From CALHVR01 sp963528625 (GTDB lineage: Bacteria; Fusobacteriota; Fusobacteriia; Fusobacteriales; Leptotrichiaceae): 60,761 bases of DNA. Positions 8,618-17,191 of the stretch are shown here, piece after piece. Made by a program: the position numbers and the translations under genes. The notes below the pieces were generated by a model. It saw only the letters and a list, made by a program, of their open reading frames with translations, did not search any database and was not told the origin of the DNA. The stretch spans positions 1 through 60,761 of the forward strand of contig CAURVQ010000008.1 in assembly GCA_963528625.1 (NCBI GenBank), in the 5' to 3' direction. The stretch's first letter is position 1, and every line of letters starts with the position of its first letter.

Positions 8618-9379
8618 ATGAGAAAAATTATAGTGGCAGGAAACTGGAAAATGAATAAAACTGCAAAAGAATCAGCAGAATTTTTCGCTGGGTTAAAACC
8701 GTTAGTAGCTGATGTTAAAAATGCTGAAATCGTTATAGGAGCACCTTTCACAGCTTTAGAAACAGCAACAAGAGAAACAAAAGGAACAAACATTAAAATA
8801 GCAGCTGAAAATATGAATGCTAAAGAAAAAGGAGCATTTACAGGAGAAATTTCACCATTAATGTTAAAAGATTTAGGTGTAGAGTATGTAATTTTAGGGC
8901 ATTCAGAAAGAAGAGAATACTACGGAGAAACAAACACAATTATTAATGAAAAAGTTAAATCAGCTTTAGCTCACGGATTAAAACCAATTTTATGTATTGG
9001 AGAAAAATTAGAAGAAAGAGAAAATAATACAACAGAAGCTGTAGTTAAAGAGCAAATTGTAGGTGGATTAGCAAATGTTACAGCTGAGGAAATGGCAAAT
9101 GTTGTATTAGCTTATGAACCAGTTTGGGCGATAGGAACAGGTAAAACTGCAACTCCAGAACAAGCTCAAGAAGTACACGCTTTCATAAGAGGATTATTAA
9201 CTGAATTATATGGAGCAGAAGTTGCTGAAAATGTTACAGTTCAATATGGAGGATCAATGAACGATAAAAATGCAGCAGAATTAATAGCTCAAAAAGATAT
9301 AGACGGTGGATTAGTTGGAGGAGCAAGTTTAGTTCCAGAAAGTTTCGCTGTTATTATTAAAGCTGGAGATGCTCAATAA
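8618..9379 (+). CDS. tpiA: triosephosphate isomerase
   Basis: Interconverts dihydroxyacetone phosphate and glyceraldehyde 3-phosphate in glycolysis. N-terminal GNWKMN (catalytic Lys11), LGHSERRE (catalytic His95), AYEPVWAIGTGK (catalytic Glu167) and the phosphate-binding GGSM and GGLVGGASL loops are all present. Length 253 aa is normal. The in-frame ATG at 8603 is rejected because GGAGG lies between it and ATG 8618, and MRKIIVAGNWKMN is the family start. Codon use is strongly biased, as expected for an abundant enzyme, and a strong promoter lies upstream. secG follows after 42 bases. Confidence 0.98.
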   Translation: MRKIIVAGNWKMNKTAKESAEFFAGLKPLVADVKNAEIVIGAPFTALETATRETKGTNIKIAAENMNAKEKGAFTGEISPLMLKDLGVEYVILGHSERREYYGETNTIINEKVKSALAHGLKPILCIGEKLEERENNTTEAVVKEQIVGGLANVTAEEMANVVLAYEPVWAIGTGKTATPEQAQEVHAFIRGLLTELYGAEVAENVTVQYGGSMNDKNAAELIAQKDIDGGLVGGASLVPESFAVIIKAGDAQ

Positions 9380-9421
9380 AATGAGAAAATTCTAGCTTAG
9401 TTTAATAAAATAGGAGGACTA

Positions 9422-9625
9422 ATGTTAGAAACTTTATTAATTATACTTTTAGTAATATTAGCTATTATTATGGTAGGTGTGATTTTATTACAACCGGATA
9501 GAAGTCAAGGAATGGCAAAAAGTATGAATATGGCTGATGTTGAAAAAGAAGGAATAGAGAAATTTACAGAAATTGTTGCAGCATTATTTTTGATAATTGC
9601 AGTAATATTTCAAATAATAAGATAA
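9422..9625 (+). CDS. secG: preprotein translocase subunit SecG
   Basis: A 67-residue protein with two hydrophobic helices and the LLQPDRSQGM linker, matching the SecG LLQ-x(3)-GqG pattern. SecG is the small third subunit of the SecYEG channel and aids protein export. AGGAGG lies immediately before the ATG. The tpiA-secG order is common in many bacteria, which supports the call. A terminator follows. Confidence 0.9.
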   Translation: MLETLLIILLVILAIIMVGVILLQPDRSQGMAKSMNMADVEKEGIEKFTEIVAALFLIIAVIFQIIR

Positions 9626-9650
9626 ATAAAAAGTAAAATTTTAAATTAAA

Positions 9651-9715
9651 TAAAAGCTGTACAAATGATTTTAAACAATATTATGTTTAAGATTAAGGTG
9701 CAGTTTTTTATTTTT
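9651..9715 (+). terminator. intrinsic terminator after secG
   Basis: GCTGTAC (9656-9662) pairs with GTGCAGT (9698-9704), flanked by A/T runs. An inner TTAAAC/GTTTAA stem (9671-9676 with 9685-9690) extends the hairpin, and seven Ts follow. Confidence 0.75.
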
Positions 9716-9755
9716 TATGATACAATGATTATATATAAAAGAAAATGGAGAAATT

Positions 9756-10955
9756 ATGAATTATAAAAATGAATTTTTAATATTTGAAAATAGAGAAAAT
9801 TATTATTTAGATACGGCAGCAACATCACAAAAACCTAAAGTTGTGTTAGATAAAATGCGAGAATATTATGAGAAATACAATGGAAATCCGGGGAGAGGCT
9901 CGCACACTTTATCTGTGGAAGCGTCAGGATTACTCGAGGAAGCAAGAAAAACTGTTCAAAAATTTATGAACGCTAAAAAGCGTGAAGAAATTATATTTAC
10001 AAAAAATACGACAGAATCTATAAATTTAATTGCGTATAGTTATGGTATGGAATTTTTAAAAGATGGGGACGAAATAATTTTAGGAATTTCTAATCATCAC
10101 GCGAATATTGTACCTTGGCAATTTGTTGCAAAGAAAAAAAAGGTAATTTTAAAATATGTTTATTTAGATGAAAAAGGACAATTTGATTTAGAAGATTTTA
10201 AAAATAAGTTGACTAATAAAACAAAAATTGTATCAATTTCAGCGGTTGTAAATGTAACTGGGGTAATTCAACCAATAGAAAAAATTATAAATATGGCTCA
10301 TGAGAAAGGGGCAATAGTGATAATTGATGCAGCTCAATCTATTTTACATTTTAGGCATGATGTCCAAGAATTAAATGTAGATTTTTTAGTGTTTTCAGGT
10401 CATAAAATATTTGCACCAATGGGGATTGGGATTCTGTATGGGAAAAAAGAAATTTTAGATAAAATGCCTCCATTTTTATATGGTGGAGATATGATAGAAT
10501 TTGTTACAGAGCAAGAAAGCACTTTTGCACCACTTCCAAATAAATTTGAAGGGGGTACAAATAATGTTGCAGGAGTAGTAGGTCTTAAAGCTGCAATAGA
10601 ATTTTTGGAAGAAATTGGATACGAAAAAATAGATGAAATTGAAAATGAATTATCAAATAAAATGTTGAAAGAAATGGAGAAACTAGGAGGAATTGAAACT
10701 TATTGTACAAAAAATGTAGACAAAGTTGGCGTAATTGCTTTTAATGTGAAAGGTGTGCATTCGCACGATGTTGCGTTTATACTTGATTCTTTTAATGTAG
10801 CGATTAGAAGTGGGCATCATTGTGCCCAACCACTAATGAATTATTTAGGCGTACCATCTTGTTGTCGAGCAAGTTTTAGTATTTATAATACAGAAAAAGA
10901 TATTGAAAAAGTGATAGAAGGATTAAAAAAAGTGAAGGAGATTTTTGGAGTATGA
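9756..10955 (+). CDS. sufS: SufS-type cysteine desulfurase
   Basis: Group II PLP-dependent cysteine desulfurase, which frees sulfur from cysteine for iron-sulfur clusters. The PLP lysine is Lys217 in SGHKIFAP, and the persulfide-forming cysteine is Cys356 in RSGHHCAQP, the SufS/CsdA signature that separates it from NifS/IscS. Length 399 aa is normal. Its last four bases overlap the start of sufU (ATGA), so the pair is coupled. Together they form a minimal SufS-SufU system; the SufBCD scaffold genes are not in the window. Confidence 0.95.
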   Translation: MNYKNEFLIFENRENYYLDTAATSQKPKVVLDKMREYYEKYNGNPGRGSHTLSVEASGLLEEARKTVQKFMNAKKREEIIFTKNTTESINLIAYSYGMEFLKDGDEIILGISNHHANIVPWQFVAKKKKVILKYVYLDEKGQFDLEDFKNKLTNKTKIVSISAVVNVTGVIQPIEKIINMAHEKGAIVIIDAAQSILHFRHDVQELNVDFLVFSGHKIFAPMGIGILYGKKEILDKMPPFLYGGDMIEFVTEQESTFAPLPNKFEGGTNNVAGVVGLKAAIEFLEEIGYEKIDEIENELSNKMLKEMEKLGGIETYCTKNVDKVGVIAFNVKGVHSHDVAFILDSFNVAIRSGHHCAQPLMNYLGVPSCCRASFSIYNTEKDIEKVIEGLKKVKEIFGV

Positions 10956-11404
10956 GTGTAAATTTGGAAAAAATATATCAACAGACAATATTAGAATATA
11001 GTGGGCGAAAAGATGTAAAAAAAGAAATTGAAAATCCGACTTATGTTGAAAGAGGACATAATCCGAGTTGTGGAGATGACTTGACATTATTAATAAAATT
11101 AAATGGAGATAAGATAGAAGATGCGAGCTATATTGGAAATGGTTGTGCAATTTCAAGTGCTTCAAGTGCAATGCTTGTAGATTTGATAAAAGGAAAAACA
11201 GTGGAAGAAGCACAGGAAAAAGTAGAGTTATTTTTTAAAATGATGAGCCTTGATGATGAAAAAAAATTGACATTAGATGAAAGTAAAAAAATGGGAGATG
11301 CCGTTTTGATGGAGTATGTATCAAAAATGCCTGCAAGAGTAAAATGTGCAACGCTGACTTGGCATTCGCTTAAAGTTATTTTAGAAAAAGATAATGAAAA
11401 ATAA
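10952..11404 (+). CDS. sufU: SufU iron-sulfur assembly protein
   Basis: SufU-type IscU/NifU N-terminal-like protein that binds zinc and accepts sulfur from SufS. The three conserved cysteines are present: Cys40 in NPSCGDD, Cys65 in GNGCAIS and Cys132 in KCATLTWHSL. The insertion between Cys65 and Cys132 typical of Gram-positive-type SufU is also present. It overlaps sufS by 4 bp. The next gene, an OsmC-like protein, follows after 29 bases. Confidence 0.94.
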   Translation: MSVNLEKIYQQTILEYSGRKDVKKEIENPTYVERGHNPSCGDDLTLLIKLNGDKIEDASYIGNGCAISSASSAMLVDLIKGKTVEEAQEKVELFFKMMSLDDEKKLTLDESKKMGDAVLMEYVSKMPARVKCATLTWHSLKVILEKDNEK

Positions 11405-11433
11405 AAAATTATAAATAGAGAGGATGTAATAAA

Positions 11434-11811
11434 ATGAAAGTAAATTATATTGGAAACTATGAAACGGAAATTGAAAATACTAAAGTTAAAACAGACAGAA
11501 AAGGAGAAATTATGTCACCTTCAGATATGATGGCTTTATCAGTTGCAGCTTGTGGAATGACAGTTTTAGCATTAAAAGCTGAAAAAGAAAAAATATCTTT
11601 TGTAAATTCTTATGCAGAAGTGTCTAAAGAAACAGACATTAAAGAGAAATTTATGCTGACAAGTTTAACGATTGAATATCATTTATCTAAAAAATATACA
11701 GAGAAAGAAAGAGAAATGTTAGAAAATTCAGTTTACAATAGATGTGTTGTTGGTAGAAGTATTAAAGATGAAGTTAAGAAAAATTATGTTTTTATTTATG
11801 ATTTAGATTAG
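11434..11811 (+). CDS. OsmC-family protein
   Basis: A 125-residue OsmC/Ohr-superfamily protein. Signs are the central helix beginning SPSDMMALSVAACGMTVLA, with one cysteine in the first active-site position, and a C-terminal region with NRCVVGRSIKDEV holding the second cysteine. OsmC/Ohr proteins reduce organic peroxides with a reactive cysteine pair. Here the spacing fits the YhfA-like OsmC branch whose substrate is unknown. It is probably co-transcribed with sufS-sufU, which would place it with sulfur or redox homeostasis. A bidirectional terminator follows. Confidence 0.85.
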   Translation: MKVNYIGNYETEIENTKVKTDRKGEIMSPSDMMALSVAACGMTVLALKAEKEKISFVNSYAEVSKETDIKEKFMLTSLTIEYHLSKKYTEKEREMLENSVYNRCVVGRSIKDEVKKNYVFIYDLD

Positions 11812-11835
11812 TTAGATTATAAAATAATAAAAATA

Positions 11836-11881
11836 GAAAAAAGCTCAAGTTAAGATAAATTCTCAACGAGAGCTTATTTTT
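11836..11881. terminator. bidirectional terminator between the OsmC gene and metQ
   Basis: AAGCTC (11841-11846) pairs with GAGCTT (11870-11875). A T-run follows on the plus strand and an A-run precedes it, so the element can stop both convergent transcripts. Confidence 0.75.
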
Positions 11882-11887
11882 TTGAAA

Positions 11888-12667
11888 TTAAAATACAGGG
11901 AATCCTTCAGTAGAATATTTTTCTTGTAAGAATTTTTTTACTTTTTCTGAAGTCATTGCTTCTGTTAAATCTTTAATTTTTTTGCTATCTTTGTTATCTT
12001 CTCTAGCTACTAAACTTACAGCATATCTTCCTGTTTTATCTCCCTCTAAGAATAATGCATCTTTTGGAGTTTTTCCAATTTTTAACATATGAGATGGCCA
12101 GTTAAATACTAAATCCATTTCTTGATATGCTTGTACCAAAGCTGGAATTTTTACTAAGTTAATTTGTAAGTTTTTAGGATTTTCAACAATATCTTTTGAG
12201 TTGTATAGTCCATCTTTTTCAGCTAATTTAATAAATCCTTCTTTAGCTAAAATTCTTAAAGCTCTATCTTGGTTAGTTGGATCTTGTGGAATTGCAACTT
12301 TTGCATCATTAGGAATTTCATCTTTTGATTTATATTTGTTTGAATAAAAACCAACATAAACATCGTAAATTCCTTTAATTTTTACAAGATTTCCTTTGTT
12401 TTTCTCATTGAAAATTTGCATAAATGGCTCATGTTGATGAAAATTCGCATCAAAGTCTTTTGCGTTCAATCCAACATTTGCAGTAACATAGTCAGTTAAA
12501 ACTGTAAGTTCAACTTTATAACCTTTAGCTTCAAGGTCTGGCGTTGCAATTTTTACAATTTCGTCCATAGGATAGCTAGCTGCTGCTATTTTAATAGTTT
12601 TATCCTCTTTAGAACAAGCAAGGGCAAGGATAAATAACCCTAAAATTAACATAAATTTCTTTAACAT
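11888..12667 (-). CDS. metQ: MetQ/NlpA-type methionine-binding lipoprotein
   Basis: Substrate-binding lipoprotein of a MetNIQ ABC importer. The N-terminus is a lipoprotein signal with lipobox LALAC (lipidated Cys18). The mature protein has the NlpA hallmarks: KIAAASYPMDEIVKIA, DYVTANVGLNAKDFDANFHQHEPF and VNW-like strands. Length 259 aa is normal. The metI stop codon directly abuts its ATG, and AAGGAG serves as the binding site. It is the last gene of metN-metI-metQ. D-/L-methionine is the usual ligand, but some NlpA proteins bind other small molecules. Confidence 0.92.
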   Translation of the reverse strand: MLKKFMLILGLFILALACSKEDKTIKIAAASYPMDEIVKIATPDLEAKGYKVELTVLTDYVTANVGLNAKDFDANFHQHEPFMQIFNEKNKGNLVKIKGIYDVYVGFYSNKYKSKDEIPNDAKVAIPQDPTNQDRALRILAKEGFIKLAEKDGLYNSKDIVENPKNLQINLVKIPALVQAYQEMDLVFNWPSHMLKIGKTPKDALFLEGDKTGRYAVSLVAREDNKDSKKIKDLTEAMTSEKVKKFLQEKYSTEGFPVF

Positions 12668-13324
12668 TTAAAAATCACTCCTTTTTTTATCTAATTTTTT
12701 TGAAATTTTGTTACCAGTAAATTGAATAATAAAAACAATAATAATCATAATTGTTACAGCTTTGTATATTGCTGTAAAATTGTATTCATTATAACCGTAT
12801 CTCATTGCGTAGTCACCAATTCCACCACCACCGACAATTCCCATAACAGTAGAATATGAAATAAAGCTAATAATTGAAGATGTCAGTCCCAAAACTAAAC
12901 TACTTCTTGCTTCCACTAATAAAAAATGCCAAACAAGTTGAAATGTTGTAGCTTTTAATGAGATTGCCAAATCTATAATATTGTGATTTACATCGTAAAA
13001 AGATTGTTCCACAAAACGAGCGTAAAGAGCAACTGCAATGAAGCAAATTGGAAAACTTGCCGGAAGCAATCCAAATGCCGTACCAAAAACTAACCTTGTT
13101 AATGGTATAATTACGATTACAAAAATTATGAATGGGAAACTTCTTACGATATTTACAAAAAGATTAAAAGGTATATATAGCCACATATTTTCTTTTAATC
13201 CTCCTTTTTTTGTAAGAAATAAAATAGAACCTACGGGTATTCCAGCAAAAATAGCAAAAATTATTGGAAATAAAATCATAATAAATGTATCTCGTATTGA
13301 TAAAATTAATTCTAAATCAATCAT
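12668..13324 (-). CDS. metI: methionine ABC transporter permease
   Basis: A 218-residue permease with five predicted membrane helices and an EAA-like loop (EARSSLVLGLTSSIISFISYSTVMG) that contacts the ATPase. GIGDYAMRYGYNEYN is the typical MetI C-terminal segment. It overlaps metN by 4 bp (ATGA) and abuts metQ, so the three genes form one transcription unit. Confidence 0.94.
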   Translation of the reverse strand: MIDLELILSIRDTFIMILFPIIFAIFAGIPVGSILFLTKKGGLKENMWLYIPFNLFVNIVRSFPFIIFVIVIIPLTRLVFGTAFGLLPASFPICFIAVALYARFVEQSFYDVNHNIIDLAISLKATTFQLVWHFLLVEARSSLVLGLTSSIISFISYSTVMGIVGGGGIGDYAMRYGYNEYNFTAIYKAVTIMIIIVFIIQFTGNKISKKLDKKRSDF

Positions 13325-14004
13325 TTTAATACCTCTTTTATATAATCAGAATATTTTTTATTGTTTGAAAAATTATTTTTACGGTCAATATTAAAATTAT
13401 CAGTAATATTACCTTTTTCAATTACTAAAACACGATTACACACTTTTTTTATACTATCTAATTCGTGTGATACAAAAATAATGGTTGTTTTGTAAGTTTT
13501 ATTGATTTTTAAAAGTAAATCTAATATTTCATTTTTTGTATTTTGGTCTAAAGAAGATGTAATTTCATCACAAAGAAGTAAATTAGGTTTGGTAATCAGT
13601 GATCTTGCAATAGCAACTCTTTGTTTTTGTCCTCCACTTAATGATGAAATATTAGAATATTTTTTATCTAATAAATTTACTACTTCTAAATTTTCATTGA
13701 CTTTTTCTCTTATCCAACGATTACATTTCTCTTTTTGTAAAATTAAAGGAAGTGCAATATTATCAAATACATTTTTATTGTAAAGTAAATTAAAATCTTG
13801 AAAAATATAAGAAGATTTAATTTTTTCATTAAAAATGACTTCCCCTTTATCTGGAGTAATTAAATTTTGTAAAATTTTTAAAATTGTACTTTTCCCACTT
13901 CCAGACTCTCCAATTATTCCTAAAATTTCTCCTTCATTAATAGAAAAATTTACATTTAAAGAAAAATTAGTAAAATTTTTTTCAATATTTTTCATTAAAA
14001 TCAT
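13321..14004 (-). CDS. metN: methionine ABC transporter ATPase (short form)
   Basis: ABC ATPase with Walker A GESGSGKS (residues 32-39), Q-loop (YIFQDFNLL), signature SLSGGQKQRVAIARSL, Walker B LLCDEITSSLD and H-loop (FVSHELD). At 227 residues it ends right after the ATPase core. Typical MetN proteins are about 340 residues because of a C-terminal NIL/ACT-like domain that binds methionine and shuts the pump, and that domain is absent here. The assignment rests on the metI and metQ neighbours. AGGAGG is 6 bases before the ATG. No SAM riboswitch is visible in the short leader. Confidence 0.85.
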   Translation of the reverse strand: MILMKNIEKNFTNFSLNVNFSINEGEILGIIGESGSGKSTILKILQNLITPDKGEVIFNEKIKSSYIFQDFNLLYNKNVFDNIALPLILQKEKCNRWIREKVNENLEVVNLLDKKYSNISSLSGGQKQRVAIARSLITKPNLLLCDEITSSLDQNTKNEILDLLLKINKTYKTTIIFVSHELDSIKKVCNRVLVIEKGNITDNFNIDRKNNFSNNKKYSDYIKEVLK

Positions 14005-14050
14005 AGGATTCCTCCTAGTATATTTTTATATACAACTATTATATATTTTA

Positions 14051-14079
14051 ATTATACCAAAGTAAATTGAAAAAAACAA
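14051..14079 (-). promoter_or_regulatory. promoter of metNIQ
   Basis: On the minus strand TTGTTT (14079-14074), 17 bases, TATAAT (14056-14051). It ends about 45 bases before the metN start and borders the end of the upstream UPF0756 gene. Confidence 0.65.
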
Positions 14080-14082
14080 TAG

Positions 14083-14541
14083 TTATTTAAAGAAAATTTC
14101 TAAAATTTTTAGTAAACAAAATGTGATACCACTCGCAATAACAGGACCTGCTGCAACACCACGGAAAAAAGTGACACCTATTATAGTTCCAATTACAAGA
14201 GAAACGGTAATTTCAGGCTGTCCATGTAATAAATTTACACCTCTAGCAGATAAAAGTGAAACGCCAATTCCACTAACGATTGCAACCCAACCAATTGGAG
14301 ATTTAAAAGCGTTTAGCAAATGTTTGAAACCAATTTCTTTTGTCGCGATAGGAATTAAAATGGCAACAGTTATTACCATAACTCCCCAATTTATTCCTTT
14401 TTGTCTTAATATTGACATAAAATTTCTTGTAAACGGAAGAAATTTTAATACCATAACAAAAATTGTAGGATATACGATTGATAGATTTTTACTAATATAC
14501 CCAATAATTAAAATAATAAATAAAAATATCCAACTTTCCAA
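14083..14541 (-). CDS. UPF0756 (DUF441/YeaL) family membrane protein
   Basis: A 152-residue very hydrophobic protein with four or five membrane segments. It shows the family landmarks LRQKGINWGVMVITVAILIP, SPIGW, GVNLLHGQPEITVSLVIGTIIGV and FFRGVAAGP. Function is unknown. The start codon is TTG: AAGGAGG ends 6 bases before it, while the ATG in between is out of frame and too close to the binding site. It lies upstream of metN on the same strand, but metN has its own promoter. Confidence 0.88.
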   Translation of the reverse strand: MESWIFLFIILIIGYISKNLSIVYPTIFVMVLKFLPFTRNFMSILRQKGINWGVMVITVAILIPIATKEIGFKHLLNAFKSPIGWVAIVSGIGVSLLSARGVNLLHGQPEITVSLVIGTIIGVTFFRGVAAGPVIASGITFCLLKILEIFFK

Positions 14542-14627
14542 TGCATTCCTCCTTAAAAATTATATAAATAGTTTATAATAAAAATGAAAATTGTGCAAAT
14601 TTAAAAATAAAAAAATGATATAAAAAT

Positions 14628-14675
14628 AAGACAAAATTATTAAAAATATAAAATGTTTTCATTGAATTTTGTCTT
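14628..14675 (-). terminator. intrinsic terminator after the DUF389 gene
   Basis: AAGACAAAATT (14628-14638) and AATTTTGTCTT (14665-14675) form an 11-bp stem with a 26-base loop. Read on the minus strand it is followed by ATTTTTAT, consistent with termination of the gene at 14707-15303. Confidence 0.65.
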
Positions 14676-14706
14676 TAAAATTAAGATAGTATAAAAGATA
14701 AAAAGT

Positions 14707-15303
14707 TTATTGTTTAATTTTAGAATAAATTAAAGTTCCAATAAATGCAAAAAACGAAATTAACGATATATGTGTCATAAATACTAATCCAGCATTTAGA
14801 AATACTGTCATTAAATTATTTGAAATTCCATAACCCATTATACAAACAGAAGGCATTAAAGAAGCAGCTACTGCTACACCATATAAAATATTATCGCTAA
14901 TATTTTTAGTTTTACCAATTATAGCGGCAATACCACAAAAAGATCCAACTAAAATATCAAGATATGAAAAAGATGTTTTATTTAATAGATGTTTTATATT
15001 TTCTTCAAGAGGTATAATTTTGAAAAAAATAGTTGAAATAATAAGACTGATTAATAAAAAAATAGTAAATTGTTTAAAAAAATTAAAAGCCATTTTTTTA
15101 TTTTTGGTAGCGATTGAAAATCCAAAACCTTGAGCCGGTCGTATAAATGGTGCTAGTAATTTACCTCCAACAATTAAAGTGGCAGAATTTACTGTTAAAC
15201 CAACGCAGATACAAACGGCAGAAGCAGAAAGTGTTAAAATTAATTCAAGTGGTATATTTTTATCTTTTAAAATATTATTCATTAAACTTTCATATTTATT
15301 CAT
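14707..15303 (-). CDS. DUF389 family membrane protein
   Basis: A 198-residue membrane protein with about five hydrophobic segments. LTLSASAVCICVGLTVNSATLIVGGKLLAPFIRPAQGFG corresponds to the DUF389 core (small polar residues in the first helix, G-L-x-x-N-S, then G-x-x-LL-x-P), although it exceeds neither core in length nor carries the extra soluble domains of longer DUF389 proteins. Function is unknown. An AAGGAG site precedes the ATG. It is divergent from the DUF438 gene at 15440, with the two start regions about 135 bases apart. Confidence 0.8.
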   Translation of the reverse strand: MNKYESLMNNILKDKNIPLELILTLSASAVCICVGLTVNSATLIVGGKLLAPFIRPAQGFGFSIATKNKKMAFNFFKQFTIFLLISLIISTIFFKIIPLEENIKHLLNKTSFSYLDILVGSFCGIAAIIGKTKNISDNILYGVAVAASLMPSVCIMGYGISNNLMTVFLNAGLVFMTHISLISFFAFIGTLIYSKIKQ

Positions 15304-15439
15304 AATTGAGACTCCTTATTTTTTATGATATATTTTAACATAAAAGAATAATTATGTGTAGTTAAATTAAAAAAATGTGCTATAATATATTTGATATTCA
15401 AAATATTAGTTTTAAAAAATGAATAGTGAGGGGAATTTT

Positions 15440-17104
15440 ATGAAAAATGATATGAAAAATTATTTAGAAAACATTAATTTAGAAAAAGTAGAAAAAATGA
15501 CTGCAATAAAGAAAAATTATATTGAAGGGTTGGTTGATTTTAAAACGGCAGAAGCAGAAATTTTGCAAACATTTAATACGATAACTCCAGAGGAATTTGC
15601 ATATTCTGAACAAAAGATGAAAGAAATGGGATATACTGACATGGAGATGCACGAAAAAATGAATAGTTTAATTGAGTTGTTTAGAAATAAAATTGTACAA
15701 AAAGAAGAAGAATTACCAAAAGGACATCCAATTAAAACTTATATTGAGGAAAATGATGCAATCAAAAAATTGATAAAAGAAATAGAAATAAAAACAAAAA
15801 AATATAGTATAGATAAAAAATTTATTAAAAATGAATGGTTAGAGATTTATGATAAATTATATCAATTTAATACACATTTATCGAGAAAACAACATCAGTT
15901 ATTTTCAATGTTAGAGAAAAAAGGTTTTGATAGACCGTCAAGAATAATGTGGACATTTGATAATGCAGTAAGAGATAATATAAATTCTGCTATTCGTATG
16001 TTAAATGAAGAAAATGTTGATGAAAAAGCATTTTTCGAGCAACAAAGTATAGCGATTGAATTGACATTAGATATAATGGATAAAGAGGAACAAATTTTGT
16101 ACCCAACATCACTAAAATTAATTTCGGAAGAAGAATTTAGAAAAATGAGAAAAGGCGATGATGAAATCGGTTATTGTTTAATAGAGAGACCAACAGAATT
16201 TTATTTTGTTGATAAGGAAGAGGAAATAATAAAAGAAAAAATTATTGAAAATAAAGCTGAAAATGTGAGTGGAAATAACTTTATGACTGATTTAGCTGGA
16301 CTTTTACAAAAATATGGAATGACAGGGCATAAAGAAGAAAGTAAAAGTGATGAAAATTTAGAAACTAAAATATTTGATGTAAAACAAGGGAAATTAACAT
16401 TGGAACAAATTAATTTAATTTTTCAACATATGCCAGTTGACTTGTCGTATGTTGATGAAAATGATTTAGTGAAATTTTATAGCGATACAAAGCATAGAGT
16501 ATTTCCAAGAAGTGCAGGCGTTATTGGTAGAAATGTAAAAAATTGTCATCCGGCAGAAAGTGTTGATTCTGTAATGGAAATAATTGATAATTTTAGAAAT
16601 GGAAAACAAGATGAAATAGATTTTTGGATACAAACACCAAAAGGCGACTTTATTTATATTTATTATGTGGCAGTAAGAGATGAAAAAGGTAAATTTAGAG
16701 GAGTCCTTGAAATGATGCAGAATGCTACAAAAATTAGAAGTTTAACAGGTCAAAGAAAAATTGTTACTTGGGAAAATGAGAAAAAAATATTTGAAAAAGA
16801 TAATGAAAAAATAAAGCAAGTTGAGGAAAAATCTCAAGAGAATAGTATTTCAATGAAAAAAGAAAATTATGGATTAACGAAAGATACAGTTATAGGAGAT
16901 ATTGTAGAGAAATATCCATATATTAGAGAATTTATGCCTACAGTTTCAAGTGAATATAAAAAAATTACAAATCCTATTCATTTTGCGATAATGAAAAAAG
17001 TGGCAAGACTTGATATGATTGCAGCAAAAGGTGGATTTACAGTAGATGAATTGATAAAAATAATTACAGATAAAATAAATGAAACAGAAAATACGAAAAA
17101 TTAG
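15440..17104 (+). CDS. DUF438-hemerythrin-like-PAS-DUF1858 protein
   Basis: A 554-residue cytoplasmic multidomain protein. Residues 15-85 match DUF438. Residues 94-235 match a hemerythrin-like HHE bundle (HPIKTYIEEN, HLSRK, RIMW, EEQILYP). Residues 325-435 are a PAS domain (FPRSAGVIGRNVKNCHP, VMEIIDNFRNGKQDEIDFWI). The C-terminal 75 residues resemble DUF1858 (DTVIGDIVEKYPYIREFMP). Such proteins are thought to sense oxygen, nitric oxide or redox state; no kinase or output domain is present. Two expected iron-ligand positions look altered (Gln151 in RKQHQLF and Asp174 in MWTFDNAV). ATG 15440 is preferred over ATG 15419 because GAGGGG lies between them. Confidence 0.85.
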   Translation: MKNDMKNYLENINLEKVEKMTAIKKNYIEGLVDFKTAEAEILQTFNTITPEEFAYSEQKMKEMGYTDMEMHEKMNSLIELFRNKIVQKEEELPKGHPIKTYIEENDAIKKLIKEIEIKTKKYSIDKKFIKNEWLEIYDKLYQFNTHLSRKQHQLFSMLEKKGFDRPSRIMWTFDNAVRDNINSAIRMLNEENVDEKAFFEQQSIAIELTLDIMDKEEQILYPTSLKLISEEEFRKMRKGDDEIGYCLIERPTEFYFVDKEEEIIKEKIIENKAENVSGNNFMTDLAGLLQKYGMTGHKEESKSDENLETKIFDVKQGKLTLEQINLIFQHMPVDLSYVDENDLVKFYSDTKHRVFPRSAGVIGRNVKNCHPAESVDSVMEIIDNFRNGKQDEIDFWIQTPKGDFIYIYYVAVRDEKGKFRGVLEMMQNATKIRSLTGQRKIVTWENEKKIFEKDNEKIKQVEEKSQENSISMKKENYGLTKDTVIGDIVEKYPYIREFMPTVSSEYKKITNPIHFAIMKKVARLDMIAAKGGFTVDELIKIITDKINETENTKN

Positions 17105-17191
17105 TAAAATTTTATTTAATATTTAAGATTAAATTATATATTAAATAATTGTGGTATAATTAAATTAGAATTATTTTTAGGAGTTGAGAAT

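Noticed and set aside
14005..14050. SAM riboswitch before metN
   Set aside because: Only about 45 bases of leader; no S-box motifs.
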